Origin: Nocardia sp. BMG111209 | GTDB lineage: Bacteria > Actinomycetota > Actinomycetes > Mycobacteriales > Mycobacteriaceae | Assembly (NCBI RefSeq): GCF_000381925.1 | Contig: NZ_KB907307.1 | Location: 3,162,001 to 3,226,000 of the forward strand | Direction: 5' to 3' | Length of the DNA stretch: 64,000 bases | Shown here: piece after piece, positions 16,318 through 25,603 of the stretch | How positions within the stretch are numbered: position 1 is the first letter of the stretch | Layout of the letters: each line of letters starts with the position of its first letter | Made by a program: the position numbers and the translations under genes | The notes under the pieces: model-generated | Databases searched by the model: none | What the model was told of the DNA's origin: nothing | Seen by the model: the letters and a program-made list of their open reading frames with translations, nothing else

Positions 16318-17562
16318 TCATCGCTGGAGGATGGCCACCCGGGCCGGGGCGGTGACGTCGGCGACCGTGGGGCGGACATCGGCTACGCGGCACAGCAATT
16401 CGAGGTCCTCGAGGAAATTCTCGTCGTCCTCGTCGTAGGCGCCGGGGTCGTCGATGCCCATTTCCGACAGGGCCTTCGTCAGCACCGCGATGTCGCTGCC
16501 CTCGGCGTCACTGGCGCAGTTCTCCTGGAAGGTCGCCAGGGTGTCGCCGTCGCGGCTGACCAGGAAGACGGTGTCGGCGTTGATGCTGCAGTACGACGAG
16601 ACCGCGAACGTGCCGCGGGACAGGTCCGGACGGTTGGCGCCCTCCCAGCCGTTGTCCTCCACGAGCAGGGTGTGCGGGCCGAGGGGGAACGCGGCCACCA
16701 CGTGGTGCCAGTCGGCTTCCTCGTAGCTCGCGCGGCGCAGCAGTTCCGGCCATGTCGCGGTGGAGATCTCGGCGTCGGTGACGCCGAAGCGCCGCAGCGC
16801 CTCGTCCGGGTCGACGTCGTGGATCACCGTGACGCAGTACGCCTCCATGTCCAGGCCCGAGTCCATCCAGGCGAGCAGATCGTCGGCGTCCGCGGGGGAC
16901 TCGTCCTCGACCGGTTCGGTGTGGTCCGCGGTGGTCGCGTCGACGTGACCTCGGCCGTGCACCCAGCGCACCTCGTCGTCGGCGCCGATCAGCACCAACG
17001 CCCAGCTGCCGTGCCCGTCCGATTCGATGAACCGCCAGGTCAGATACGTATCCGGTTGCAGCAGGGTGCGGACCTCGTCGGGCTGCACGACGGTGGTCAT
17101 CCCGCCGCCGACGAACTTCCGCTTGAACACCAGGCCGGACTCTTCGTCCTGCCGGACGACGGTGCGTTTTCCGTTGTCGGACCGGAGGATTCGGGTGCCG
17201 AGGATCTCGGCCACCGGCGCCCGCTCGCCCAGTGACTCCGGTTCGATCGGGCCGGCGAGCACGCTGTACACCGCCAGGCCGTCGTCGTAGAGGACCGCGT
17301 CGCCCTCGTCGGTGACCCGGAGCGAGGAGTAGCTGCGCACGGGGGCGTCACCGCGCCACACGACGTCGGGCCCGTCGTAGACGGCGAAGACGCCGTCCAG
17401 CTCGAGTCGCAGCGAGCCGACCGCGCCTGCGGCCCAACTGATCACGCCGTCACGGTGGACCACCACGGCGCGGCCGTCCTCGTCGTAGCGCAGGGCCCAT
17501 TCGCCCGACGCGGACACCACCGGTTCTCCCAATACAGCGAACTGGCGCAGCAACCGCGGCAT
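16318..17562 (-). CDS. DUF6461-like protein with N-terminal lectin-like beta repeat
   Basis: 414 residues. The first ~90 residues resemble bulb-lectin repeats (SGEWALRYDEDGRAVVVH, LRLELDGVFAVYDG, VVWRGDA). The C-terminal half matches the actinobacterial DUF6461 pattern: MDSGLDMEAYCVTVIHDVDPDEALRRFG, then WHHVVAAFPLGPHTLLVEDNGWEG. Function is unknown; DUF6461 proteins occur next to toxin/immunity genes. It probably forms an operon with the SUKH gene that follows. No signal peptide. Confidence 0.65.
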   Translation of the reverse strand: MPRLLRQFAVLGEPVVSASGEWALRYDEDGRAVVVHRDGVISWAAGAVGSLRLELDGVFAVYDGPDVVWRGDAPVRSYSSLRVTDEGDAVLYDDGLAVYSVLAGPIEPESLGERAPVAEILGTRILRSDNGKRTVVRQDEESGLVFKRKFVGGGMTTVVQPDEVRTLLQPDTYLTWRFIESDGHGSWALVLIGADDEVRWVHGRGHVDATTADHTEPVEDESPADADDLLAWMDSGLDMEAYCVTVIHDVDPDEALRRFGVTDAEISTATWPELLRRASYEEADWHHVVAAFPLGPHTLLVEDNGWEGANRPDLSRGTFAVSSYCSINADTVFLVSRDGDTLATFQENCASDAEGSDIAVLTKALSEMGIDDPGAYDEDDENFLEDLELLCRVADVRPTVADVTAPARVAILQR

Positions 17563-17817
17563 CGCACACTCCCGACATTCCCGGCTCGATCGACAAGTCG
17601 AGCCGACCCTACCTGTGATCGCGGTGTTCCACCGGGTGGGGACAGCGGGCCGGGCGCGATGCCGAGGGTATGAACCACTTGGTCACCGGCGCAGCACTTT
17701 TCGCGCTGGATCGGCGGTACTTCCGGCGCCGGAGGCGGTGGCGGCGCGGGCTCGGTGGCGTGAGGACGTCCGCTGCGCAGGTGCGCCGACCGGCGAGTTC
17801 GAGCGGAGGCCGACCCG

Positions 17818-18360
17818 CTATCCGGGCGGCGCCTTCTCGCCGGTCGGACCGATCGCGGACCAGACTCCGCCGATACCCTGGCCGAGCAGGTCGCCCGGGG
17901 TGTGGTCCCCGGAGTAGTAGTAGGCCGGGCGGCCTGCGATGGTGAGCTGGCAGGAGCCGTCCGCGCGCTCGACGTAGCCGGTCAGTTCGGGGTCGACGCC
18001 GTAGGCGTACAGGTTCTGGGTGTGGCCGATCAGCAGCGGGGGCCACATGGTGGCGCAGTCGCCGTTGCAGGTCCAGGTGGTGGGCTCGGCGTCGTTGCCG
18101 AGCCGGTAGAGGGAGCGGCCGTCGTGGTCGGTGACCCGCATGCCGAAGGTGGGGTCGATGGCCACGCGGAGTTCGACGGCGTCGGCGTCCGGTGGGACGG
18201 GGCCGTTGTAGATGTGCAGCCACTCTTGGGTTTTCGCGAGTGGCGAGGTCGAGGCGGCCGGCCGGGCCGGGTCCGCGGTGGCGGTGGGGGTCAGGGCCAG
18301 CGCTGCGGCCGTGGCCACTGCGGCGAACGCGGTGCCGATCATTGTCGTGGGGCGCGACAT
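17818..18360 (-). CDS. Secreted protein related to COG4315 (YxxxxD lipoprotein family)
   Basis: 180 residues from the ATG at 18360, with GGAGGAA upstream. A signal peptide (MSRPTTMIGTAFAAVATAAA through TATA-DP) is predicted, without a lipobox Cys, so the protein is probably secreted rather than lipid-anchored. Two copies of the family motif are visible: RSLYRLGNDAEPTTWTCNGDCATMWPPL and a later AYYYSGDHTPGDLLGQG. Cys residues in CNGDC could form a disulfide. Role unknown. The 255 bp after its stop hold no gene. Confidence 0.7.
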   Translation of the reverse strand: MSRPTTMIGTAFAAVATAAALALTPTATADPARPAASTSPLAKTQEWLHIYNGPVPPDADAVELRVAIDPTFGMRVTDHDGRSLYRLGNDAEPTTWTCNGDCATMWPPLLIGHTQNLYAYGVDPELTGYVERADGSCQLTIAGRPAYYYSGDHTPGDLLGQGIGGVWSAIGPTGEKAPPG

Positions 18361-18473
18361 GAGTTCCTCCGAGAGTGTTTGCCGGTGAACACGATTCTGC
18401 GGGGGCCGGGGGCGGGGGTCTGTTCGTGCGGTGTCGTTCGGTGTGTATGCGTCGCTACACAACGGATCGGGTG

Positions 18474-19694
18474 TCATCCGATGTCGACGACCCGGGCCCA
18501 GGCGGGTGGCCGGGGCGGGCGGCGGTAGGTGTCGGTTTCCGCCGGTGACGGTTCCCGGCGGAACAGGCCGACGATCGTCCGGCAGGGTGGGCGGCCGGGG
18601 GGCCAGGGGGTGTAGCCGTCGGTGAGTACCACGATCACGTCCGGGCGGGGTTGTGCGCGTAGCGCTTTCGCGAATCCGGTGCGCAGGTCGGTACCTCCGC
18701 CACCGATCAGGGGGATGCCGTCGGCCCGGCACAGGGGGTCGGCGATCCGCGCGGCGGTGTCGCAGGACAGGACGGTGATCAGGTCGCGGCGGCCGCCGAC
18801 GGCCCGGGTCACGGCGAGGGTTTCGAGCAGCGCGCTGCCGAGTTCGGTATCGCTGACCGAACCCGAGGTGTCTATCACCACAGTGACTTTCGGCGGGGTG
18901 TGGCGCCGGCTGGGCAGCACGATGCCGGGCAGGGCGGCGGATCGCCGGGCGGGTCGGCCGTAGGTGTAATCGTCGCCGGCGCCGGGGGCGGCGGCCGCCG
19001 CGTGGACGGCCGCTCGTAACAGTTCCCGCCAGGGCTGGGGTGGATGCAGCGCTTCCTCCGCCCAGCGCCGCCAGCCTCGGGGGGCGTTGCCGGGGCTACT
19101 ATTGATACCTTGTGCCACAAGGAATCTCACCGCGTCGCGGTCCTGTTCGGTGAGCCCGTCGGCGCCGTCGGGGCCCAGGTCCCAGTCGCGGTCGGCGCCG
19201 TCGGCGCCGCTGCCGCAGTCGAGCCAGGCCGCGTCCTGGGTGTGGCGGCCGAGGCGGAACTGACGCAGGTAGTCCTCCATGAGTTCGCCCGCGCGCAGGC
19301 CCAGGGTCGCGGGGGTGACCGCGCCCTCGGGTTCGATCAGACCGTCGCCGAACGCGTCGTCGTTGATCTCGGCGTCGGCGGCGATGTTCATGCGCAGTCG
19401 TTCCGCCGGGCCGGACAGGTTGTGCGCGTGCGCGAATCGGTCGCTGCGGCCGTGGTGGTCGCGCAGCAGATGTGACACCTCGTGCACCAGGATCGAGGCC
19501 AGTTCCTCCACCGGCCTGGCATTCACGAATTCGGGCGACAGGTAGCACCGCCAGTAGCGGTCCACGCCCATCGTCGGCACCCGGTGTGATTCGACCGGAT
19601 GCAGTGCGTACAGGGCTGTCGCCAGGTACGGGCGGGCGCGGGCGGCGAGAAGCCTTGCGGCGCCGAACTTCTCGATGTCCAGGGGTGAGGTCAT
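18474..19694 (-). CDS. vWA-containing metallopeptidase-like protein (DUF2201 type)
   Basis: 406 residues. The N-terminal domain carries a zinc-peptidase-like HExxH (HEVSHLLRDHHG) at residue 71. The C-terminal von Willebrand A domain has the MIDAS motif DTSGS near 275 and LTDGYTPWP later. This is the usual partner of MoxR AAA+ ATPases: the ATPase remodels, the vWA protein binds metal and substrate. Its ATG overlaps the stop codon of the MoxR gene. Chaperone-type maturation of a metalloenzyme and phage-defence roles have both been proposed for such pairs; neither is shown here. Confidence 0.85.
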   Translation of the reverse strand: MTSPLDIEKFGAARLLAARARPYLATALYALHPVESHRVPTMGVDRYWRCYLSPEFVNARPVEELASILVHEVSHLLRDHHGRSDRFAHAHNLSGPAERLRMNIAADAEINDDAFGDGLIEPEGAVTPATLGLRAGELMEDYLRQFRLGRHTQDAAWLDCGSGADGADRDWDLGPDGADGLTEQDRDAVRFLVAQGINSSPGNAPRGWRRWAEEALHPPQPWRELLRAAVHAAAAAPGAGDDYTYGRPARRSAALPGIVLPSRRHTPPKVTVVIDTSGSVSDTELGSALLETLAVTRAVGGRRDLITVLSCDTAARIADPLCRADGIPLIGGGGTDLRTGFAKALRAQPRPDVIVVLTDGYTPWPPGRPPCRTIVGLFRREPSPAETDTYRRPPRPPAWARVVDIG

Positions 19695-20899
19695 CGGGCC
19701 ACCCCGGCGGCGACGCGGGCGGCGGCGCGGTCCGCGGTCCGGGAGATCGACACCGTCGCGGTGAGTCCTTCGATCGAGGCGGGGACGTCCCAGTCGTCCC
19801 GGCGCAGGGTGGCGAGGGTGGTCGCGGGCACCACCACCAGGTCCGGCGCTCCGGTTTCGACGGCCTTGACCAGGACGGCCCAGGCCGCGTCCCAGCGGGA
19901 TTTCTCGGGGTGGCGGCGGACCGCCGCGACGACCCCGTCCAGTACGGCCTGGCGCAGATCGCCGCGTTCGGGGAGTTCGGCGGCGGCCGGATCGGCCAGG
20001 AGCAGTTCGGGATCGGGGAGGTCCATGCGGTCGATACTCGTCAGCAGTTCGAATCCGGGGCCGTCGCCGACGGTGCCCCGGACCAGCAGCGACAGGACGT
20101 CGCGGCCGGCGTCCGCCGCGGTGGTGAAGGCGATCAGCCGCACCGTCATCTCCCAGCTGCGCGGCGAGGGCCAGGCGCCGCCGCGGTGGGTTTCGCTGCC
20201 GGGCAGTTTGTGCACCAGGGCGGGGCGGGCCGTGAGCAGGCGGCACACTGCCCGGCGCGCGAAAGCGACTGCGTGCGGGAACTTCTCGGGATCGAGTTCC
20301 GGCAGGGTCGCGCGGGGCCAGACGCCGCCGAGGCCGCGGACGACCACGTCGGGGTCGTGGGTCCAGTGCAGATGCACGAACCGGTTGGCCAGCGGCGGGC
20401 CGAGTTCCCAGCCGTCGGCCGCCGAGGAGCGCGGGTTGGCGGCGGCGACGATGCGGACTCCGGGCGGTAGCCGCAGCGCGCCGATCCGCCGTTCGAGGAC
20501 GAGGCGCAGGAGGGCGGCCTGCACGGCCGGCGGTGCGGTCGACAGTTCGTCCAGGAACAGCAGTCCCCGGCCGGCGCGCACGAGGCGGACGGCCCAGTCC
20601 GGTGGCGCCAGCGGCACGCCGTGCGCGGCGGGGTCGTCGCCGATGACGGGCAGGCCCGAGAAGTCCGACGGCTCATGGACACTCGCGATCACGGTGGTCA
20701 GCGGGAGGTCGAGGGTCTCGGCGAGCTGGGTGAGGGCCGCGGTCTTGCCGATTCCCGGTTCGCCCCACAGCAGGACCGGGAGGTCGGCGGCGACGGCCAC
20801 GGTCAGGGCCGCCAGTTGGATGTCGGGGCGCGGTTCGGTGGTCGTGTCACCGAGCCGGGTGAGCAGTTCGGTGGCGGCGTCGAGCGGGTGTGCGGGCAT
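19691..20899 (-). CDS. MoxR-type AAA+ ATPase
   Basis: 402 residues from the ATG at 20899, preceded by GAGGTGA. Walker A GEPGIGKT is at 46-53, Walker B LLFLDELS near 110, and a sensor-like AANPRSS near 150. The MoxR family couples ATP hydrolysis to remodelling of a partner through a vWA protein. It is the middle gene of a three-gene operon; the next gene (vWA/HExxH) starts inside its stop codon. The C-terminal 130 residues are helical and Arg-rich. Confidence 0.88.
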   Translation of the reverse strand: MPAHPLDAATELLTRLGDTTTEPRPDIQLAALTVAVAADLPVLLWGEPGIGKTAALTQLAETLDLPLTTVIASVHEPSDFSGLPVIGDDPAAHGVPLAPPDWAVRLVRAGRGLLFLDELSTAPPAVQAALLRLVLERRIGALRLPPGVRIVAAANPRSSAADGWELGPPLANRFVHLHWTHDPDVVVRGLGGVWPRATLPELDPEKFPHAVAFARRAVCRLLTARPALVHKLPGSETHRGGAWPSPRSWEMTVRLIAFTTAADAGRDVLSLLVRGTVGDGPGFELLTSIDRMDLPDPELLLADPAAAELPERGDLRQAVLDGVVAAVRRHPEKSRWDAAWAVLVKAVETGAPDLVVVPATTLATLRRDDWDVPASIEGLTATVSISRTADRAAARVAAGVAR

Positions 20900-20945
20900 G
20901 TCTGAATCACCTCGGGGTCGTGTGGAATCGGGTGCGTGGCGCGGA

Positions 20946-22295
20946 TCAGCGCGCCATCGCCTGCCGGGGGTGGGTGCGGTGTTCCGGACGGCGGCGCGGG
21001 ACGGACGGGCCGGGTTCGGGCAGCCCGGACCGGAACTGCTCGTAGATGTCCCGCCGTCGCGCGGCGTGGTCCAGTTCGTCCCGCAGCGGCCCGTCGCGCA
21101 GTCGTGCCGCGGTGCCGAGCAGTCCCTCGACGACGGCCAGCGCACCGGCGATATCGCCGTGGTCCAGCCGATCACGAACGTCGGCAAGGCAATCCGGGCG
21201 ACGGTGGGCCAGGTCGATCGCCTGCAGACACGGCAGCGGGGTGCCGGACAGGGCGACCAGCAGTTCCTCCCGGCGGATCTCGGCGGGGCTGTGGTCCAGT
21301 GCGGACAGTGTCCCGTTCACCAGTCCGATGCGGTGCCGCTGTCCCCGGCACTCCACCGGGTACGGCTCGGATCCGGCTGTGCGGCAAGGAGTTTCGGGTG
21401 GCGGGAGGTCGAAACCCAGCGCGGCGGCGACCAGTGGGTGGAGCCGGTCGGCCGTGATCGCGCCGGCGCGGAGCAGTTGCAGATCGGGCAGTATCCAGGT
21501 CGCGGCGTCGGGGAGGATCGGTAGCGCGGATATTCGGCCACTCGGGTATTCGGCCGTGGTCCGCAATCGTGGCGGGTCGGTCCCGTGCTCGGACGACTCG
21601 ACGATCATCCGGCGCCGGGCGCCGAGCCGTATCAGGACCGGACCGGCGGGACGGCCTTCGGCGCGGCGCAGGATCGCCGCCTCGGCCGACCATCGACCGA
21701 CGGCGCACCCGTGCGGGATCGACCCGCCGGGAGCGTCGAATTCCGCTGCGCCGGAACGTATTCGAAGCTCGCCGGTGCGGCGGGCGTCCCAGAGGTGCCG
21801 GTGGAGGTCGAGCCGGAATCGGCGGTCGGGCCGGGGATGCGGATACGGGCTGTGGCCGGTCTCGCGGTCGGATTCGTCCCACAGCGCGAGCGCGATCCGC
21901 TGCCCGGCGTCCGCCCGCGCCGGTGCGGTCCGGGCCACCAGATGCACAGCGGCACAGTCACTTCCGCCGGGATCGTAGCGGGCCAGCGTCGCCGTCAGAC
22001 CCGGGCGGAGCAGTCCTTCGGGGGCGATCCTGGGCAGGTGCCAGCGCAGCAGATCCGGCGCCAGGTGCCGCAGGTCGGCCCGTACCCGGTCGGCGAATTC
22101 CCGGCCGTGGCTGCGGGTCAGTGCGGGCAGATCGACGTCGACCTCGAAACCCGCTGCGGCACAGGCGCCGATCCAGTCGCCGGCAGCACGCCGGGCGGTG
22201 GCCGTCTCGATCATGACAGGCGGCACGGCGAATTCGCGTACGCGCAGCCAGAGGGAAATTCGGGATTCGTTCCCGTTCGCGAGGGGAGGGTGCAT
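20946..22295 (-). CDS. Uncharacterised component of the MoxR-vWA operon
   Basis: 449 residues from the ATG at 22295 (GGTGAG five bases upstream); a GTG at 22301 is an alternative. I recognise no domain. The N-terminal half is mixed (ALTRSHGREFADRVRADLRHLAPDLLRWHLP); the C-terminal 100 residues are strongly helical and Arg-rich (RHRTHPRQAMAR end). It precedes MoxR by 46 bp. Its constant company suggests a substrate adaptor or target of the ATPase, but that is inference. Confidence 0.7.
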   Translation of the reverse strand: MHPPLANGNESRISLWLRVREFAVPPVMIETATARRAAGDWIGACAAAGFEVDVDLPALTRSHGREFADRVRADLRHLAPDLLRWHLPRIAPEGLLRPGLTATLARYDPGGSDCAAVHLVARTAPARADAGQRIALALWDESDRETGHSPYPHPRPDRRFRLDLHRHLWDARRTGELRIRSGAAEFDAPGGSIPHGCAVGRWSAEAAILRRAEGRPAGPVLIRLGARRRMIVESSEHGTDPPRLRTTAEYPSGRISALPILPDAATWILPDLQLLRAGAITADRLHPLVAAALGFDLPPPETPCRTAGSEPYPVECRGQRHRIGLVNGTLSALDHSPAEIRREELLVALSGTPLPCLQAIDLAHRRPDCLADVRDRLDHGDIAGALAVVEGLLGTAARLRDGPLRDELDHAARRRDIYEQFRSGLPEPGPSVPRRRPEHRTHPRQAMAR

Positions 22296-22429
22296 CAGCA
22301 CTCACCGTGTGCGAACGAGACCCCCGATCCTGTTTCGGAATGAGTAATCATCACCGTCGATGATAGCGCCTCGGCCGGCCGCGGTCGAGAACGGCGGTGC
22401 GGTCCAACACCTTTCGGCTCAACCGGTGG

Positions 22430-23125
22430 TCAGGGATGCGGCGGGCCCTCCTCGGGTGGGATGCGCTCGTGCGTGGTGAGCAGGATGTGGTCGAAGGCGG
22501 TGACGGTCTGCGTATGCGGCCGGGGCACCAGGGACAGGTCGGCCAGCAGTTGGGTGGCGATGGCGCGGAGTTTGGTGTTGGTCTCCTGCGATCGCCAGGT
22601 GAGCACCTCGAAAGCCTGGTCGGCGTCGATGCCGTACATGAGCATCAGTACGCCCTTGGCCTGTTCGATGACCGCCCGCGCCTCGACCACCTCCGGCAGC
22701 GCGGTGGAGACGGCGGCGTGCCCGGCCGCGTCGAGGGTGCCGGTGAGGTCGATGTAGTAGCCGGTGGTGCCGGTGGGGGCGCCGTCGTCGAGGATGCGGT
22801 CGGCGACGACCAGTGCGCTGTGCACGCGACCGGAGGTGTCGAGGAACCGGTGCCGGCCGGAGAACGGTTCACCGCGCTCGACCGATCGGGTGATCAACTC
22901 GGCGACGTGGTCGCGGTCCTCGGGATGTTTGTGGGACAGGATCAGCTCGGTGGTGGGTTCCACCTCCCCGGGGGCGTACCCGTGCATGAGGTAGACACCG
23001 GTGGACCATTCCCATCGGCGGGTGGCGAACCAGAAGGTGAACGCGCCGACCGCGGCGGAGTGCGTGCGGGCGCGGACGTTCTGGGACGAGATGTGTGCGG
23101 GGAGCTCACGGGGCGGTGTGTTCAT
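22430..23125 (-). CDS. PAS-ANTAR RNA-binding regulator
   Basis: 231 residues. A PAS-type domain (TRRWEWSTGVYLMHGYAPGEVEPTTEL, then HKHPEDRDHV) occupies about 25-135. An ANTAR domain follows (VVEARAVIEQAKGVLMLMYGIDADQAFEVLTWRSQETNTKLRAIA, about 145-195), ending before a 35-residue tail. ANTAR proteins act as antiterminators by binding twin hairpins in nascent mRNA; here the PAS domain would sense a signal. It is divergent from the MerR gene across 99 bp. No twin hairpin was identified in the window. Confidence 0.85.
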   Translation of the reverse strand: MNTPPRELPAHISSQNVRARTHSAAVGAFTFWFATRRWEWSTGVYLMHGYAPGEVEPTTELILSHKHPEDRDHVAELITRSVERGEPFSGRHRFLDTSGRVHSALVVADRILDDGAPTGTTGYYIDLTGTLDAAGHAAVSTALPEVVEARAVIEQAKGVLMLMYGIDADQAFEVLTWRSQETNTKLRAIATQLLADLSLVPRPHTQTVTAFDHILLTTHERIPPEEGPPHP

Positions 23126-23224
23126 CGGGTTCTCGGCGCAGTATCGGATAATCTATGTTCACACTGACAGATTTTCTTATAACACTGTTGGCAACCGACT
23201 GCAAGTCTGTAGGGTAGGAAACCG

Positions 23225-23626
23225 ATGGACGACACCTCACACCCGGCGCCCGGCGTACCCGTCCCCGACCCGGCGCAGGGGGTTTACGGAATTTCGGTGG
23301 CCGCGGCGCTGTCGGGGGTGAGCGTGCAGTCGCTGCGGGCGCTGGAACGTCACGGGCTGCTGACCCCGTCGCGCTCCGACGGCGGTACCCGGCGGTACTC
23401 CGGTGACGACCTCGCCCGGTTGCGCCGCATCACCGCGCTCCAGGAACAGGGGATCAATCTCGCGGGCATCGCCCGGATCCTCGACCTCGAGGACGCCAAC
23501 AGCGGACTGCACGCCGACAACTCGGATCTGCGCACGACCAACACCGGCCTGCACGCCGACAACTTCCGGCTGCGCGCCGAGGCCGATCAGCGGCGTGAAC
23601 CGGAGCCGCCGCAGCCGCGGCACTGA
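23225..23626 (+). CDS. MerR-family regulator (HspR-like)
   Basis: 133 residues, with TAGGAAA before the ATG. The winged HTH reads GISVAAALSGVSVQSLRALERHGLLTPSRSDGGTRRYSGDDL, close to HspR-type MerR proteins. After the dimerisation helix (RITALQEQGINLAGIARIL) the tail repeats a short unit: SGLHADNSDLRTTN then TGLHADNFRLRAEA, a likely coiled-coil. Divergent from the PAS-ANTAR gene. Target unknown; no heat-shock gene is nearby. Confidence 0.82.
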   Translation: MDDTSHPAPGVPVPDPAQGVYGISVAAALSGVSVQSLRALERHGLLTPSRSDGGTRRYSGDDLARLRRITALQEQGINLAGIARILDLEDANSGLHADNSDLRTTNTGLHADNFRLRAEADQRREPEPPQPRH

Positions 23627-25290
23627 ACCGTCCGCGCGGCTATTTCATGCGCGACAGCAGGCCCAGGCCCTCGTCGAGCGCGCCGTCCTGCCCGAGGGCG
23701 CGGAAGTCGGCCGCAACCTCCGCGAGCGCGAGCCGGCCCGCCCGGACCGCGCCGTAGCGCACGTACGACCACAGGAACACGTCCAGATTGTCGAACCGGG
23801 TGCCGCCCTCGAGCACCTCCTCCTCGTGGAACCAGATCGCGATCGCCCCATCGGTCAGCACGCAGAAGTAGTTTCCGCCGCCGTCGGCGCCGATCGAGTA
23901 GACGTCGTCGTCGGTGAGCTCGGTCTCGTAGTCCGAATCGAGGATGCGGCAATCGTTTCCGGCGAAGTCGAAGCCGTAGGACCAGTCGAAGATGTCGAGG
24001 AACTGCGGCAGCGCACCCGAGCGCACCCGCCGGTCCAGTGCGGCCAGCGCCGCGGCGTCCGCGGGCGCCAGTCGGGTGAGAAACGGTGCCACCGAACGGG
24101 TTTCGCTGGGCACCCGGACCGGCTCGGCATCGGCGAACCAGCGGGCCAGATCGGCATCGAGATCGCGGTCGGTGTAGCCGGCCAGATCGGCGAGGGAGAG
24201 CGTCACGCGAGGATCGTAGAGCAGCCGCTCGCGGCGGTCGACGGGTTCGTCCCCGCGAAAGTGGCCGGCGGACCGGATCGGAGCGCGTCACCGTCGCTCG
24301 GTAGCAGCCGAAAGGGTTGGGGCGGGCCGGATTCGGCCGGTTGTGCACGGCAACGGCCTTCGGTGTGAATCCCTCGGCCGGCGGGTGCGCTCGTCCTGGT
24401 TCGCGCCGCTCAGGTCGTACCGACAACCCGGCCACGGCGCTGCCGGCGGAACTCGGGGGCACCGGATTCGTGGCGGTTGTGGTGAGTCGGTGCGTCGTGA
24501 GGTGACCGAGCAGGAATGTCGCGGTCATGAACAGGTGGGCGGGCGAATCGAACTGCGGTCCTTCGTGTCCCGCTCTCCCGACGGTCACGAAGGTCGAACT
24601 CGCCCCCACCCGGGTCAGGGCGTCGTGCAGCCTGGCACCATAGCTCACGGCGATCATCCGGTCGTGATCACCGTGCGCGATCAAGAACGGCGGCGCCCCG
24701 GCATGAGCGAGGAACACCGGGCTCACGGCATCCGGTTCCGGTCCGGCCGCCGCCGGATCCGCGACACCCGGCAACGCCACCTCCGGGGACGGGGGCAGCA
24801 CCGACCGCTCCGGCCGGCTCCGGCTGACCGACGCCCGGACATCGGAGGTGGCGAACCAGCTCACCACCGCGTCGACCGCGGACGACTCGGTGACGTCCGG
24901 ATCGGTGAACGCCGGATCGCCCGCGGTCAGGCCGACCAGGCTCGACAGGTAACCACCCGCCGACACTCCCCATACCCCGACCTTGCGCGCATCGATGCCG
25001 CAGGCCGCGGATTCCCTTCGCAGCCAAGCGATCGCGGCCTTGGCATCGAGGACCTGACCCGGATGCATGGTGGGCAGCGACCGGTAGTCGGCCGAGGCGA
25101 TGGCCACACCGTGGCGGGCCACCGTGGCCAGCCGCTCTGCCGCGGCGGCCTTGTCACCGGCCCGGAACGGGCCACTGTGCAGATACAGCGCGACCGGCGG
25201 CGGAGTGTCGGTCACCGGCCGGTACAGGTCGAGCCGGTGGGCTTCGTCGGATCCATAGCTCAGATCCTCGAGGATCTCCAGTTCGTACAC
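23587..25290 (-). CDS. Alpha/beta hydrolase (esterase) with an anomalous open 3' extension
   Basis: The start is the GTG at 25290, with AGAAGGA five bases upstream. Residues 1-265 are a complete HSL-like esterase: LYLHSG oxyanion segment near 36-40, nucleophile elbow GVSAGG with Ser110, acid in HGDHDRM and His in AGHEGPQF. After HLTTHRL the frame stays open for about 300 further low-complexity, Arg/Pro-rich codons and runs across the whole SUKH-like gene on the same strand in another frame. The real product probably ends near 24450, so a lost stop or frameshift there is likely. Only the N-terminal part is confidently coding. Confidence 0.5.
   Translation of the reverse strand: MYELEILEDLSYGSDEAHRLDLYRPVTDTPPPVALYLHSGPFRAGDKAAAAERLATVARHGVAIASADYRSLPTMHPGQVLDAKAAIAWLRRESAACGIDARKVGVWGVSAGGYLSSLVGLTAGDPAFTDPDVTESSAVDAVVSWFATSDVRASVSRSRPERSVLPPSPEVALPGVADPAAAGPEPDAVSPVFLAHAGAPPFLIAHGDHDRMIAVSYGARLHDALTRVGASSTFVTVGRAGHEGPQFDSPAHLFMTATFLLGHLTTHRLTTTATNPVPPSSAGSAVAGLSVRPERREPGRAHPPAEGFTPKAVAVHNRPNPARPNPFGCYRATVTRSDPVRRPLSRGRTRRPPRAAALRSSRDALPRRSGRLHRPRSRCRSGPLVRRCRAGPGAQRNPFGGTVSHPTGARGRRGAGRTGPAGALGCAAAVPRHLRLVLRLRLRRKRLPHPRFGLRDRAHRRRRLLDRRRRRRKLLLRADRWGDRDLVPRGGGARGRHPVRQSGRVPVVVRALRRGPGGPARARGGCGRLPRPRAGRRARRGPGPAVAHEIAARTVQCRGCGGSGSRR
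23640..24206 (-). CDS. SUKH-like protein
   Basis: 188 residues from a GTG. Composition is that of a real globular protein. The middle (FDWSYGFDFAGNDCRILDSD, VYSIGADGGGNYFCVLTDGAIAIWFHEE, FDNLDVFLWSYVRYGAV) resembles SMI1/KNR4-fold proteins, which are often immunity factors. No Shine-Dalgarno is obvious. It sits wholly within the 3' extension of the hydrolase frame, which supports the idea that the extension is not translated. A further SUKH gene occurs at 15695-16285. Confidence 0.65.
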   Translation of the reverse strand: MTLSLADLAGYTDRDLDADLARWFADAEPVRVPSETRSVAPFLTRLAPADAAALAALDRRVRSGALPQFLDIFDWSYGFDFAGNDCRILDSDYETELTDDDVYSIGADGGGNYFCVLTDGAIAIWFHEEEVLEGGTRFDNLDVFLWSYVRYGAVRAGRLALAEVAADFRALGQDGALDEGLGLLSRMK

Positions 25291-25603
25291 GAGTTCCTTC
25301 TCGACAGCAACGATGTTCCGGCAGGGACACCACCCGGCACTCGGTGGACAAGGTCGGTCATCTGCTGAGCCGTGCTTCCATGAGGAGCGCCAGACGTCCC
25401 TGCTCGTGGTCACCGACCATCTCGGGCACTTCCTCGGCACAACCCCGACATTTCGTCGGCCGAATTACATTCGGCCGGGACGATATGCGCATCACGTGTC
25501 CTCTTTCGCAGGGTGACGGCGGCGGCGATACCGATGTGACCGACCGGGTGAATGTCCCAAGCATCGCGAAAATTTCACCGCGACGCAACGCCTTCCACCC
25601 CCA

